Of a DNA stretch of 64,000 nucleotides, positions 49,921 through 61,789 are shown one piece after another. A program made the translations under genes and the position numbers. The notes below the pieces were generated by a model that saw only the letters and a list, made by a program, of their open reading frames with translations, was not told the DNA's origin and ran no database searches. Position 1 is the stretch's first letter. Each line of letters begins with the position of its first letter. The DNA is from Xanthostigma xanthostigma (Eukaryota > Arthropoda > Insecta > Raphidioptera > Raphidiidae), in assembly GCA_963575645.1 (NCBI GenBank), contig OY754464.1, positions 46,552,192 through 46,616,191 on the forward strand, given 5' to 3'.

Positions 49921-50571
49921 GTTTCCTTAACATGTTCTTTTTGCATTGTTTATATCATCCGTAAAAAAATCACTTGTTTTTCAGAGCAAAATAATAGTAT
50001 CAGGTTTATGTTGATTATAATATGAAAGCTATCATTATTAGTGTTTATTTTCGACAAACTAATTGGACGGAATGAGACAGATGAGTTTAAGATAAAACAT
50101 CGGACGTTCTGTTATTAAATAGTGTAGACCCCAAACTTTTTTGATCGCGGCCCGGTACGAGGTTATTAAAATTTCGCGACTCAGCTTTTGAAAAAAAGAT
50201 TTATTTACAAAATTTATTTTATTTTTTAATATAAATCAAGTTATTTGTTTACTTATTTCATACACAAAAATTGCAAAATAATTATATAAGAAAAATATAA
50301 TATGTAATTAAAAAATTAACAATTATATTCAATTTTTTCGCAGCCCGGCAAAATTTTTCTACGACCCGGTGCCGGGTTGCGACCCACACTTTGGGAAACG
50401 AATATATCGCTTTGGTTTGTAGGCTTTGACAGATTTCTGCGGTAACATAGAATACGTACCTATAACCCTCCTTTTAAATCATTCGCAAATTCAAGTAAAT
50501 ACTTAATAAACTTTAAGACTGTTCTGATTAGGTATATTACACTAGCTTTTACCCATGACTTCGTTTACGTG
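49921..50571. other. Upstream of bZIP start; hAT-like remnant
   Basis: The bZIP 5' UTR and promoter are expected here, but no clear core motif is seen. At ~50,130-50,400, GACCCCAAACTTTTTTGATC... and CCCGGTGCCGGGTTGCGACC then CACACTTTGGGAAACG resemble the two ends of a common animal hAT MITE. Confidence 0.45.
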
Positions 50572-50755
50572 GAATCAGTGTATATGTCGCCGGGATATTG
50601 TCAAATCCGTGATTTAGTAATTTCACTAGTGAAATTACAATATCACGATTGACAAAGATTCGTGATATTATAATTTCACTAAGTGAAATTATAATATCAC
50701 TAAGTGAAATTATAATATCACGGGTTTGACAATATCCCGGCGACATATACAATTG
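50572..50755. repeat. Palindromic element with inner 37-bp palindromes
   Basis: TATATGTCGCCGGGATATTG and CAATATCCCGGCGACATATA are exact inverted ends. Inside, TATAATTTCACTAAGTGAAA-type self-complementary units repeat. A transcript would fold into a cruciform-like stack. Confidence 0.78.
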
Positions 50756-50979
50756 ATATAATTGATTAAAAAATGCATCATTTCAAGCAAGACTAATTTA
50801 AAACGGCCCTATAAACAATGTTTTATTTTTTACCATCTTCTGCAAAAACTTAAAGATTTTGTAGATTCGATACAGGTGAGTAAACCACATACAGCTGGCC
50901 GCACGAAAAACATGGTTTATCTCAAGTATATATGGTTTTTCTAAATGAACACCAGCTACCTTAAATGTTTGCCCCTGAC

Positions 50980-51640
50980 CTATGTTTATAGTTATTCCCT
51001 GGGGTTCAAACTATCCCCATATTAAATTTCATCATAACATCCAAATTGGTTTAGCAGTTTAGCTGTGAGTGTAACAAATAGACATACAAATCTATACTTG
51101 GTATGTAACCTTTATATAATACACCTACCGTATTTCGTGCCTCTAAGTTCAAGAAAGTTCTCAAGCGAAAAAAAATGAACTTCTACTTGACAGATTTCGA
51201 TAAAAAAAAAATGTATGGGATTTGTGAGGTATACTCACTTTCATTGATAAAAAATTATACAAATCGATCTACAAACGGCGAAGATATCGCAAACATATAC
51301 ACACACAAAAATACGATTGAATTGAGAGCCTCCACCTTTTTAAGTCGGTTGAGAGTTGAAATAAATTATACCTCTTTCACACAATATTACAACCCCCAGT
51401 TAACCGCCCGGGGGGTTAATTAAAAAAAAAGTTGTTTATGCCCTTCCCCAGAGTTTAAACTATCTCCATTTTAAATTTCATTACAATCGGTCCAGCGGTC
51501 TGGCCGTGAAAGCATCACTTCATACAATATTACAACCACCACTTCAACCCCATAGAGGTTGAATTTAAAAAAAGCTAGCCTATACGTTCTTTCACAGGCT
51601 TCAAACTATACCTATATTAAATTTCATATCGTGATTAAGT
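50980..51640 (+). repeat. LINE 3'-tail-like repeats
   Basis: CCATATTAAATTTCATCATA..., CCATTTTAAATTTCATTACA then ATCGGTCCAGCGGTCTGGCC, and a third copy near 51,610 are the wording of lepidopteran non-LTR 3' ends. No reverse transcriptase frame remains. Confidence 0.6.
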
Positions 51641-51899
51641 CTTTATTATCTAATGTATTTGGGAAAAGAAAGCACAGTACTTAGTGTATGTTAGTCTATG
51701 GTATCACTGAAATCTGTCGAATATTTCAAACTAAAATGAATTATTACTCTACATTACTGTCTAGTTCACAAGTTCAAAAAAGGTGTTAATTCTTGAAATA
51801 GCTCATTGGATTCAGAATGACGTCTAGAAAAATGTATTAAATTGTTTTATTAACACATAAAAAATGCAAGAGTTATAAAACAAATTAAGATAAAAGAAA

Positions 51900-53530
51900 A
51901 AAGCATTTAGTTTTTCGCTAATATCTCAAAAACTATAAGCGATAGCAAAAATCAGAAAAATAGTTTCTTAAAGAGGTGGAAATTTCCAATAAAAAAGTCC
52001 CAGCTCCCGAAACTCTATCTCCGTTGTATATAACTTCAAATTAACACTGAAAATAGGTCTCCGCGTGGCCGTTACGGGGTGCGCGCGTTGCCTGGAAGAG
52101 TATGTCACGTAAAATATTTTTTTAAGTATTAAATATTGATTTAAAAATTTCAATAAATTATGGTGAATTCTTAACACTTAAAAGAATAAGGTCTCGTTGG
52201 AAAAAAATGTTAATTTTTCAATTTAGTTAGGCAATTGCAGACAAAAAATGTTTAAATAATTGGTCTTAAAACTTTTACTTTTTGGAGCTCCTTTTATATA
52301 TAGGTATATTTGACAATATCACGTTATAAAAGTTTTCAAAAATTGTTTATTTTGTTTATTATAATTTTTTAAAGTTAACAAAAAATTATATTTTTTAAAT
52401 TTTGTTGTTAACTTAAAAAAAATTACCTGTATTAAGCTAAATGTATATATTTTAATATTTTTATATCTTTGATGATAACACTTCTTTAAGTTTACTGTTT
52501 AAAAAAATATCGGTTCCTGGAGACCGGAGGAATGTTACGAAATGTTCTCAAAAAGGATTTGTATTTAGGTATTTAATTTTTTAATACATATTTTTTTACA
52601 CTTCTTGATCACTGTTTCACAATATACTGTACTATATTAATTTAAATTTTCGAACTTGACAAATTATTTGATTATGAAAAAAAAGTGTAATATCCTGTTT
52701 GATAACTCTGAATTATTGGAGCTAAGTTTTGAATGGTTTAATTATTGCGAAACTACAAGAAATACAATAATTTTCCATAATTTTTAATATTTTTAAACAG
52801 TTAAATACCGATAAAAAGAAATTTCAAAGACATACTATAATAATATTTTAACACTAATATAATATGTATGGACAAAAATGTAGGTAAATATGAAATCGGC
52901 GCGAAGCAAACATTGAAACTAACAAAAGAAAAGCTAATTTTCCAGTGAACATGTAATATTATATTATGATTCCCTCCCTTCGTTCCGCGCGTCCCGTTCA
53001 ACCCCAGGGCACAACAGTTTGGTGTTACACAAATAACAAACACGCATTCATCCCCGTTTAAAGGGGATGGTTAAATGTAGCAATAATACTAGAATAGTGA
53101 ATACACCTCGCATCGTACAGCTCGCTTTCGACAAGTGAAAACAATTTTGAAACGTACTTCCACCATAATCGCTACGTACTTCCACCATAATCGCTATGTA
53201 CTTCCACCACATTTACTTTAACGGCCGCGCGGAACTCTATTTTCAATGTTAAATTAAAACTATAAATAATAGACAAATCTTTGATTAACGTCTCACTAGA
53301 ACTCTGCAATAAAAAAAATTATCAACCAATTTTTTCAGACAAATGACAAAAATAAAATTATAAATCAATATTATAAAAAATGATGTTTCGATCTGGGTTT
53401 AGATCTTCTTCAGAAATATCTAAAAATTTTTAGATATTTCTGAAGATCTAAAAAAATAAAAAAAATTAAATTATAATATCGATTTATAATTTTATTTTTG
53501 TCAATATATTATAGTTTGAAAAAAATTGGT
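51900..53530. other. No gene seen
   Basis: AT-rich repeats. The block 51,905-52,020 (AAACTATAAGCGATAGC..., TTTCCAATAAAAAAGTCCCA) is matched inverted at 54,245-54,350. A 24-bp unit (CGTACTTCCACCATAATCGC) repeats about 2.5 times at 53,151-53,212. Confidence 0.5.
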
Positions 53531-53533
53531 CGA

Positions 53534-54236
53534 CAATTTTATTTATTTGAAGAGTTGTATTCAGACGTTAATCAAATATTTGAATTTTTCAGACAATTAT
53601 ATTAACAAAAATATATAATTATAATTCAGTACATTAACGTTTCGGTCCGGGTTGGGATTTTCTTCAGAATATATTTAAAAAATATAAAAACTAATTAATA
53701 ATTTGATTTAATAAGTTTTAATTTTTTATTATATAATATCGAAATTTTATTAGAAACTAATTATTAATTAATTTTTATATTTTTTAGATCAATTCTGAAG
53801 AAACTCCAAATCCGGACCGAAACGTTAATGTACTGAATTATCATTATAAATTTTTGTTATATAATTGTATGAAAAATTGGTCGATAATTTTATTTATTTG
53901 AAGAGTTGTATTCAGACGTTAATCAAATATTTGAATTTTTCAGACAATTATATTAACAAAAATATATAATTATAATTCAGTACATTAACGTTTCGGTCCG
54001 GGTTGGGATTTTCTTCAGAATATATTTAAAAAATATAAAAACTAATTAATAATTTGATTTAATAAGTTTTAATTTTTTATTATATAATATCGAAATTTTA
54101 TTAGAAACTAATTATTAATTAATTTTTATATTTTTTAGATCAATTCTGAAGAAACTCCAAATCCGGACCGAAACGTTAATGTACTGAATTATCATTATAA
54201 ATTTTTGTTATATAATTGTATGAAAAATTGGTCGAT
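53534..54236. repeat. Exact-looking 351-bp tandem duplication of a foldback unit
   Basis: TTATTTGAAGAGTTGTATTC...TGTATGAAAAATTGGTCGA occurs twice, 351 bp apart, with no difference I can see. Each unit holds inverted TTAACGTTTCGGTCCGG / CCGGACCGAAACGTTAA. The first ~30 bp also match, inverted, 12,833-12,865 in FANCI intron 6. Confidence 0.82.
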
Positions 54237-54639
54237 AATTTTATTTATTAGAGATAGAGCTCCGGCAGTGGGACTTTATTATTGGAAATTTTCTCCTCTT
54301 TAAGAATCTTTTTTTTCAATTTCTGCTATCGCTTATAGTTTTTGAGTAATTGCCAAAAATCTGAGGGGCGTTTTTTGTCCGTAGTTTTTTTTAATAACAA
54401 GAGCAATTTTTGTCGGCGAAAAAAATAAAAAAACGTCTGTATTGGAATATTTTTCCGTATCGAATAAGCTATTGATCAAATTTTTTGGAGACTTGGATCT
54501 ATTTTTCTCATAAACTCACTTCTTGACTAGGCTAAAGATGCATTCGAAGTATCTAAGCTACTTTTGAAGTATATAAAATACTTTTAAAAGTAATTAAGAT
54601 ATTTAAAAAAAATATCAAAAAAATATGTTCCTTAAAAAT

Positions 54640-54885
54640 AATAGTGCTCTTCATATATACATGTCAAACATTTTACCAAAATTTGGTTTTGATCCGCTCA
54701 ACCGTTTGACATACATCGCGTTCAATGACAAAGTGAAAAGCAGATAAACGGACGAACAGACTTTTTCCAAAAATATGTTTTTTGGACTCAGGCTCTCAAA
54801 ACGAAAAAAAAATTATAAAATTTTGAAAAGTAAATTTTGACCTAAATAGTACCATCTCTCTTGTGAAGTTGGAATGGTAAAATTG
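54640..54885 (-). repeat. Partial GCGCATGCGC-family copy without module
   Basis: AAAATTTGGTTTTGATCCGC, TCAACCGTTTGACATACATC and ATATGTTTTTTGGACTCAGG keep the family's 5' part, in reverse orientation. The module and 3' part are absent. Confidence 0.6.
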
Positions 54886-55559
54886 AAAAAATACCTATAT
54901 AAATAAAAATTGGAAAATCACCTGTCCACTTCCCTGTGATTTTCCAATTCTTATATAAATAAATATAAGTAAGAATATGAAATAATTGTAAAAAAAAAAC
55001 AAACAAAAATGTAGGCGTAGACCCTATCGTTCCAAAAAAAAAAAATTTTACTTCAAAAAGTCGTTTATAGGCACACTGTAGCTGCTACCTGCGGGTCCGC
55101 ATGCGATTGACAACAGTAGTGGAGCCTTCGATTCCACCGTATTGCAGTACCACTTTAAACACAATGTTTATACCTTTAGTACTTTGATTTTTTTCTAGAA
55201 GCCTTATACTTACATGTTAATTTAAAAACCATCCCCTATTTTACCCCCTTGAGGGAAACGCTTAAACACGTAATTCTTTGTTTCTTACCAAAAGCTTAAA
55301 TATGACTTTTGATATCTCTAGCCTGAGAAAAGATGGGCTCTCCACACAAACTTTCATCCCCTATTTCATCCCTTTCAGGGTTTTTTAAAGACATAATGTA
55401 GCCTATGTCCTTCCTCGGGGTACAATTTATCTCTTCGCCAATTTTTTCGTAATCTGTTCAGCGGTTTAGGCGTGAAAAGGTAACAGGCAGACAGAGTTGC
55501 TTCCTCATTTATAATACATATTAGTATGGATTACCTTTCATTTAAACGTAAACGTGCTG

Positions 55560-55870
55560 TAGATATATTTATAAGGGTGAAATGACTGGTAAAACAACCC
55601 ACAAACACCTACACAAAGGCAACTCAGGTTATGTGAGAGCAGCACATAAGTGTGTTACAAGCGACGTTGTGGGCCGGCAGTTGTCGTTTGCGATAATCGT
55701 TAAACGGTCTGATCTCATAGGTCAGTCCGATAGCCGTGCGGCCGCCTCTAGCGTCGCGACGCACGATTACAGACGTCCTCATTGGACGTTGGCAGCGAAT
55801 AATAACCACTACGTAACACCGTTGCGATCGTCAAAACGGCGTTTCGTAACAAATTTAATGTTATAATGAG
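55560..55870. other. CpG-rich island, unassigned
   Basis: About 250 bp unusually rich in CpG for this window (GTGCGGCCGCCTCTAGCGTC, GCGACGCACG, GCGATCGTCAAAACGGCG) sits in AT-rich DNA just after ATTTATAAGG. A 94-codon frame spans it without any recognisable domain. It could be a promoter/5' exon or part of an element. Confidence 0.35.
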
Positions 55871-56174
55871 CTCATTCTTATCCAATATATCTATTGAATA
55901 TTATGCATCTATGCATATTAGTACATAAAAAGGAAGTGCTAAGTGTCTGTTTGTCTGTACTGGCTAATCTCGCGACTGCTGAACGAATTTGAATGCTGTT
56001 TATAACATTCAATAGCTTATTTCTTTAGGAAGGTTTAAGACTCTACTAACTGTTCGACTTATTGTGAAATAATTATTGTACTTTGTAGATTTGTATCTTG
56101 TATTGAGCAATGCAAGACGTGTAATGCTGGGTAACACAAAAAATTGATATGACCTTCGATTGTGATCCATATAT

Positions 56175-56612
56175 CTATATTAAGAGTATTCGTCCCTGCA
56201 AACACCCTCTGCACCCTTCATCTCAAATCTTTTCCCCTCGCCTAAAAACGGTTCGCGCTCTCCCGACGCTATTTTTGAAGCTAGAGGGTTCTGGTAAACG
56301 CCAAATGAAAGACAAAGAATCAGACTACAGATCCTTCAGGCGAATTTTTTGAAAAAAAGTTTCGTCTACGTGTGAAATATTACTTAACTTATTATTTTTT
56401 TCAAAAGGTTGTAAGTTTTTTCAGGAATTTTTTTTCAAAAAATTCGCCTGAAGGATCTGTAGTCTGATTCTTTGTCTTTCATTTGGCGTTTACCAAAACC
56501 CTCTAGCTTCAAAAATAGCGTCGGGAGAGTGCGAACCGTTTTTAGGCGAGGGGAAAAGATTTGAGTTGAAGGGTGCAGGGGGTATTTGCAGGGACGAATA
56601 CTCTTAAGTAAC
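56175..56612. mobile_element. Foldback element at TTAA, ~175-bp arms
   Basis: Ends TTAAGAGTATTCGTCCCTGC and GCAGGGACGAATACTCTTAA bound long inverted arms (56,179-56,355 and 56,425-56,607) with CGCCTAAAAACGGTTCGC and GGATCTGTAGTCTGATTC. The loop is ~70 bp. It has no gene. Confidence 0.82.
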
Positions 56613-57712
56613 TATATGAATCATTGCCTATCTACTCAATGTGCGGTAAGTGAACGCAACAAAGCTTATCGAAAATATATCTGCGTCTCTTTCTTCGATG
56701 TAATTCCCCGATTTCTTCGATAATAGGATTGGTTGATGTACTTGCATTCAATATGAATAAAGTATCTCTGTTTCAAAAACTTTATCTTTTTTTATGACGT
56801 TAACATGGGCGTACCCAGCTTTTAGCCCAGGAGGGGCAAATTAGAAATTTCTTAAGCCGGGTCTCCCGTGCTTGTTTTGCCCTCCTGGATACGCTAGTGC
56901 TTACGGCGTAAAAAAAAGACAGAAGTATATGTTTGCATCCTAATGATTCATTTGCGATTATATTCCTATGCTCAGTAAAGAATAAAAGTATATGCTGTGA
57001 TCAAATAATTACAGTTTTCATACATACAGGAGCAATCTAATGTCGTATTCAAACTCCCTGTCATGTACATTAGATTGTTCTCACATTAAAACAAATGCTT
57101 GATCTATATAGAAAACGATCGCTAACTAAATTTTAATCAAAAATTGTAGTAAAATGTCATTTCAAAGTGAAAATTATACAAAAAAAAAAACAAAAAACCA
57201 TGTTCAATACATGTATACATATATACAGTTTAAAAAAATACCGTTTCAATCGATCAATTATTATTTTTCGAGCAGAATCTGTTTAAAATTCTACAATGTT
57301 TATTATTATTTCTATTCCGTTTGATAAAAAACAATGAACCTATTTACTTAACCATTAGGCTGTTAAAGCGTTTAAATCCTTATCAGATTAGGTCTACTAC
57401 TTTTGAAATTCCACCACGTATCACATCTAATTTAAAAAAATCATTTTCATATTTAGCCCAATTATTAAATGACCTTTATTTAATAATTCCTTGTCATGAA
57501 AGAAATATTAATGTGTTTCGCAAATTCACAACTTTTTATTTAATGAGCAAGTAAATCATCAGCAATTTCTTTAACTGCCATAATATTAATTACTATTGCC
57601 TGATTTGTTACTTCTATGTAAGTAGGTATATATTTTTGATTTTAGACAGATGGGAGATCATTCCTAGGATTGAATCTGGTCCTATAGCTTTGACAATAAT
57701 TAATATCTATTA

Positions 57713-57715
<3 letters not shown>
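56613..57715. other. No gene seen
   Basis: It contains a short remnant with GGGCGTACCCAGCTTTTAGC and CCTCCTGGATACGCTAG ends (56,812-56,900). A 77-codon frame at 57,321 has no domain I recognise and no splice context. Confidence 0.45.

Positions 57716-57716
<1 letters not shown>

Positions 57717-57803
<87 letters not shown>
57717..57803. repeat. (ATT)n microsatellite, ~29 units
   Basis: A pure run abutting the 3' end of the Dong-type element. It is the target sequence for this clade. Confidence 0.95.
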
Positions 57804-60800
57804 GTGAAGGATAAATTCCTTAAAGAATTTTGCATCCACAAGCCCCCTAAACTTCGGGTTCGTCACCGTCACACAAGGGATACTTGCGGAGCAAGTTGAA
57901 ACCATAACCGCGTCTCAAACCATGAAATGAGTTTGGGTCGTGCGCACGGAGTACACGGAGCGACCCAATAAGCACAGCCTTCTGCATGCGGCAGACTAGT
58001 GATTCAGCATTGCGCTGACATGCCGGAATAGCTTTCATACTTGCCAACAGTGACGGTTTGGCTCCTCCAAGAACACCAATTATAAGGACAATTAATTTGA
58101 CAGAATACTCTGGGTACTGCTTCCTGAGCTCAAAAAGTAGGTCTTGATATTTTGTCCGTTTGTCAGTCTCCTTCGCGGCTATGTTCGTTTCAGCAGGAGC
58201 TGAGAACTCGATGACATACATAGATCGCGCAGATTTATCAAGGAGAACTATATCAGGCTTTGTAGCTGAAAGTTGCCTGGTAGTACTGAATGAATAGTTC
58301 CAGAAAATTTTACATGATTCATTCTCTACAACGGACTCAATATCTCCAGGAACATAAGGCAGAACGGGAGTTTTATCAATACCGTAATGATGCCTTAGGT
58401 GATAGTATAAGACTCTTAGAGCAGCATTGTGGCGATGGATGTAGGCACAGCTTGCGTAATAACTGCATGCCGATAAGAGATGCATGAGCGTCTCTGGATG
58501 CGATCGACATGCTCTGCAAGAAGTATCTATTACTTCCGCATCCATAATTAAACGGCGGTACACAAGAGTGTTTATAACGCCGTCTTGACACGCCAAAACA
58601 AATCCCTCAGTTTCAGACTTCAGCCCAGCTGACCGCAAGAAGGCAAACGTCAGATCCTTTGATAAACCACATGTATCGATGTTCTTATAATAAATTCCAT
58701 GCATCGGTTTATCGGTATGTTGTTTGAGCAGGAATTTTTGCTCTGCCTTCTTTATTGTATGCCTTGCCTGATCTGGCGTTAGAGATGCAAACGATGCATC
58801 TTGACGTTTTCTAGCGGAACTGAAGTCAAAATCAAGGCTGAGTTCATTTGCTGCTCTGTTTGCTGCCTGAAACAGAAACGCCCCAACACCCGCATATTCG
58901 TGATCACGCACGAGCTGTAAAAGCGGGTCTGAACTGTTACAAACCGCAATAGCAGTACCCAGTACAATTCTATTATGAAGACACTCCAAGCTGAGTAATC
59001 CTCTCCCTTCGAGATGACGCGGGAGGTACAAACGAGGAACGGACGATTTGGGGTGAAGACTCCTATAGATGGTCATCATTTTTCTGGTGCCCCTATCAAG
59101 CTGTTGCAACTCGTTAACCGTCCATTTGAATGCCCCAAAAGTGTAGAGCAGGACTGGAACAGCAAGCATGTTCGTAGCAGCGACTTTGTTCTTCCCCGAC
59201 AACTCTGAACTCCAGATTTGCCGCAGGATCCGTCGATACTTGCTGCGGAGAGCCTCTTTGACGACTTTTACGTCCTGAACGTGACTCTCACTCACACCCA
59301 GATACGTGTAGGACTCTCCGGCGTCAAGATGGTGAACGACGCTTCCATCAACAAGTTGCACGTCTTCCCCGTAGTCCCCATTTCGTCCTTTTTTAATATG
59401 CAGAACCGCACACTTATCTAATCCGAATGTCATGCCGATATCCTCACTGTATACTTGTACGATGTTGAGCGCGAGCGTTAGATCTGTGGCGCTCGAGGCG
59501 TAAAGTTTTAAGTCATCCATATAAAATAAATGGGTGACTTTATGCCTACGATTGGATGGGACACCGCACATATACCCACGGCCACGCCTCAACGAGATGG
59601 AGATAGGCAATAGTGAGATGCAGAAAAGGAGGGGACTCAAGCTGTCACCTTGAAACACCCCCCGGTGGTATGATACCAAATCTGTTGTCACAACGCGCTT
59701 ACCGGGTGTTATGATAAAACGCGTCCTCCAGAGTGGAAGTAGGTGTTCTATACATCTCACTATATCAGGGTGGACCTTCAGACACTTAAGTAAAATGATC
59801 AAAAGATCATGCGATGTAGTGTCAAACGCTTTTCTATAGTCCACCCAAGCCATTGACAGGTTGCGTTTGTATTGGACAGCATCTTGACAGATGCATCTGT
59901 CAATCAGCAAATTGTCCCTACAACCTGCAACGCCGCGTTTAGAGCCTCTTTGCTCATAAACGTCTCTCCAAATCGGCTCGATATGTCGCAGGATGCGTTC
60001 ATTGAGGATGGAAGTGAACGCTTTGTATACAGTGTTAAGACAGGTTATCGGACGATAATTTTTCGGATCAGATAAGTTTCCCTTCTTGGGGATGAGAACA
60101 GTGCGGCCTTCTGTCAGCCAAGTTGGTATAGGCTCCATATTTGTTACCAAAGATGTGAAGATGCGAGCTAGATGCTTGTGTGTGGATGGGAACTTTTTCC
60201 ACCAAAAGTTGTTAACAGCATCTATCCCAGGAGCTGAAAAACTCTTTTTGCCTGAAAAGGCATTCTTCACATCTGCCTCGCTGACTGACAATGGCGCTTC
60301 ATCATCCACCAGGTGTCGGTTGCAGTACTGACTAAATAAATGGATAGCTGGAGTATCTTCATTAAATGGAGGTTTGGTCTCATAGAGTCCCTTCCAGAAA
60401 CTCTCAACCTCTCTAGCAGTTGGCGGTGTATAAGCAAGTGGCGGACTTGTCTTAAAGACACGGGAAGGGCATGAATTAAAGGTGGCGTTCTCCTTTATGG
60501 CCCTGTTACGCCTTACTAACTTCTTCTTGGCAGAAGTTAGCGCCCGTATCTTGTCCAGGCCATGCTGCTTGATGGTCTGCAACGTGATTTTATTCAGTGT
60601 GTGATACTGTGCCCTAAGAGAGCGCGCAATGCGTCGGACTTTGGCTGTAAACTTACGGCCCGATAATAAATACTCTGTCACACACTGAATCCTGGACACC
60701 AACTGCCTTGCTGACTTTATCTTTGCGTCCAGCTGTTTTATACGCTGCCCAGACTTATCTCCTGCATGTCTGGAAAGTGCAGGGGTGGCTAAAACATTAG

Positions 60801-61468
60801 CTGCAGCGTAAACGGCGCAATCTACAGTCCAGAGGTCAGAATCATCTGCAAGGAACTCATCCAAAACTCCATCCATTTCGGCCAGATGGGCGGGCCGCAG
60901 CGATAATTTGTGGTGGACTGATCGCTGTCTGTCCTTCAAGTCAACATTGGTGCTCATAATGGTTAGGAACCGCGTCTTAAAATCATTATCAACAATGACA
61001 GCTGGAGACCATGGTGCGACACTGTTGGCCGCTTGTGGACTCGGCGGCGTAGCTGCCACTGGATTAGGCGGTTCCGGGTCAAATCCTGTTCTTCGCAAAT
61101 GGTTGACATGGTCTCGAAGATTTTGGGCCGAGAAATTTGCAAGTTCTGGATGCATCTCGCACCAAACAGAATGCATCCGTGCCATGTACCCTCTTTGCGA
61201 AGGGTCACTGTTGGCGTGACATGCCAAAAGGTCACGCTTTAGGTCGTCCGTCCACACCATGCGGACGGCCGCGTTTTGTGTGCCACTCCCAACTCTACTA
61301 GGGCCTCCATCCGAGACAGGCCGGTTGTGGGTGGCTTTATTAAATTTCCGTTTAGGAACCAATGTTTCTGCACAGGGGTGGTTGGCCCCTTGTGCAGACG
61401 GCAGCATTTGTCAGATTAAATCTGTCCAGGGCACGCCACGAGGAGGCTGCTGATCCGATTTGTGCCCC
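57804..61468 (-). mobile_element. R4/Dong-clade non-LTR retrotransposon
   Basis: About 3.66 kb between two (ATT)n runs, with one long minus-strand ORF, a ~43-bp 3' UTR and a ~60-bp leader. Dong of Bombyx mori is known to insert in TAA repeats using a restriction-like endonuclease, and the protein here has that domain plan. No poly(A) tail is visible; the element ends in the repeat. Confidence 0.88.
57847..61407 (-). CDS. Reverse transcriptase with restriction-like endonuclease (R4/Dong), 1186 aa
   Basis: It copies its RNA at a nicked target (target-primed reverse transcription). Residues ~50-106 resemble a Myb-like DNA-binding helix set (RMVWTDDLKRDLL...LRDHVNHLRR). RT motifs run from SAPGIDAVNNFWWK (391) and PKNYRPITCLN (448), to motif A VDYRKAFD with D523, motif B GVFQGDSLSP (583) and motif C FYMDD (628-632). 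A CCHC knuckle (C964, C967, H976, C981) precedes the REL endonuclease PD at 1051-1052 with E1067 (KPDIVLLD, YVIEFSAP). There is no frameshift or internal stop, so it may be active. The start is the first Met of the frame; no upstream zinc finger is seen. Confidence 0.9.
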   Translation of the reverse strand: MLPSAQGANHPCAETLVPKRKFNKATHNRPVSDGGPSRVGSGTQNAAVRMVWTDDLKRDLLACHANSDPSQRGYMARMHSVWCEMHPELANFSAQNLRDHVNHLRRTGFDPEPPNPVAATPPSPQAANSVAPWSPAVIVDNDFKTRFLTIMSTNVDLKDRQRSVHHKLSLRPAHLAEMDGVLDEFLADDSDLWTVDCAVYAAANVLATPALSRHAGDKSGQRIKQLDAKIKSARQLVSRIQCVTEYLLSGRKFTAKVRRIARSLRAQYHTLNKITLQTIKQHGLDKIRALTSAKKKLVRRNRAIKENATFNSCPSRVFKTSPPLAYTPPTAREVESFWKGLYETKPPFNEDTPAIHLFSQYCNRHLVDDEAPLSVSEADVKNAFSGKKSFSAPGIDAVNNFWWKKFPSTHKHLARIFTSLVTNMEPIPTWLTEGRTVLIPKKGNLSDPKNYRPITCLNTVYKAFTSILNERILRHIEPIWRDVYEQRGSKRGVAGCRDNLLIDRCICQDAVQYKRNLSMAWVDYRKAFDTTSHDLLIILLKCLKVHPDIVRCIEHLLPLWRTRFIITPGKRVVTTDLVSYHRGVFQGDSLSPLLFCISLLPISISLRRGRGYMCGVPSNRRHKVTHLFYMDDLKLYASSATDLTLALNIVQVYSEDIGMTFGLDKCAVLHIKKGRNGDYGEDVQLVDGSVVHHLDAGESYTYLGVSESHVQDVKVVKEALRSKYRRILRQIWSSELSGKNKVAATNMLAVPVLLYTFGAFKWTVNELQQLDRGTRKMMTIYRSLHPKSSVPRLYLPRHLEGRGLLSLECLHNRIVLGTAIAVCNSSDPLLQLVRDHEYAGVGAFLFQAANRAANELSLDFDFSSARKRQDASFASLTPDQARHTIKKAEQKFLLKQHTDKPMHGIYYKNIDTCGLSKDLTFAFLRSAGLKSETEGFVLACQDGVINTLVYRRLIMDAEVIDTSCRACRSHPETLMHLLSACSYYASCAYIHRHNAALRVLYYHLRHHYGIDKTPVLPYVPGDIESVVENESCKIFWNYSFSTTRQLSATKPDIVLLDKSARSMYVIEFSAPAETNIAAKETDKRTKYQDLLFELRKQYPEYSVKLIVLIIGVLGGAKPSLLASMKAIPACQRNAESLVCRMQKAVLIGSLRVLRAHDPNSFHGLRRGYGFNLLRKYPLCDGDEPEV

Positions 61469-61648
<180 letters not shown>

Positions 61649-61789
61649 TGTATCCATAGTTGTTTGAAAATACATCTCTTTAAATCAGAATAGGGGTGTC
61701 CCGTATTTTTTTAGGCGCATAGACTACAATCTCTCTCCCCTTCTTTTTTAAGCGCGTATTGTATTTTCACGGTAAAGTCAGACCGTTAT

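Noticed and set aside
57321-57554. 77-codon frame near the Dong element
   Set aside because: No domain, no splice context, opposite strand to the element.
57636-57905. Open frames of poly-Tyr, poly-Ile or poly-Leu through the ATT runs (also 61,362-61,693)
   Set aside because: They only reflect uninterrupted trinucleotide repeats.
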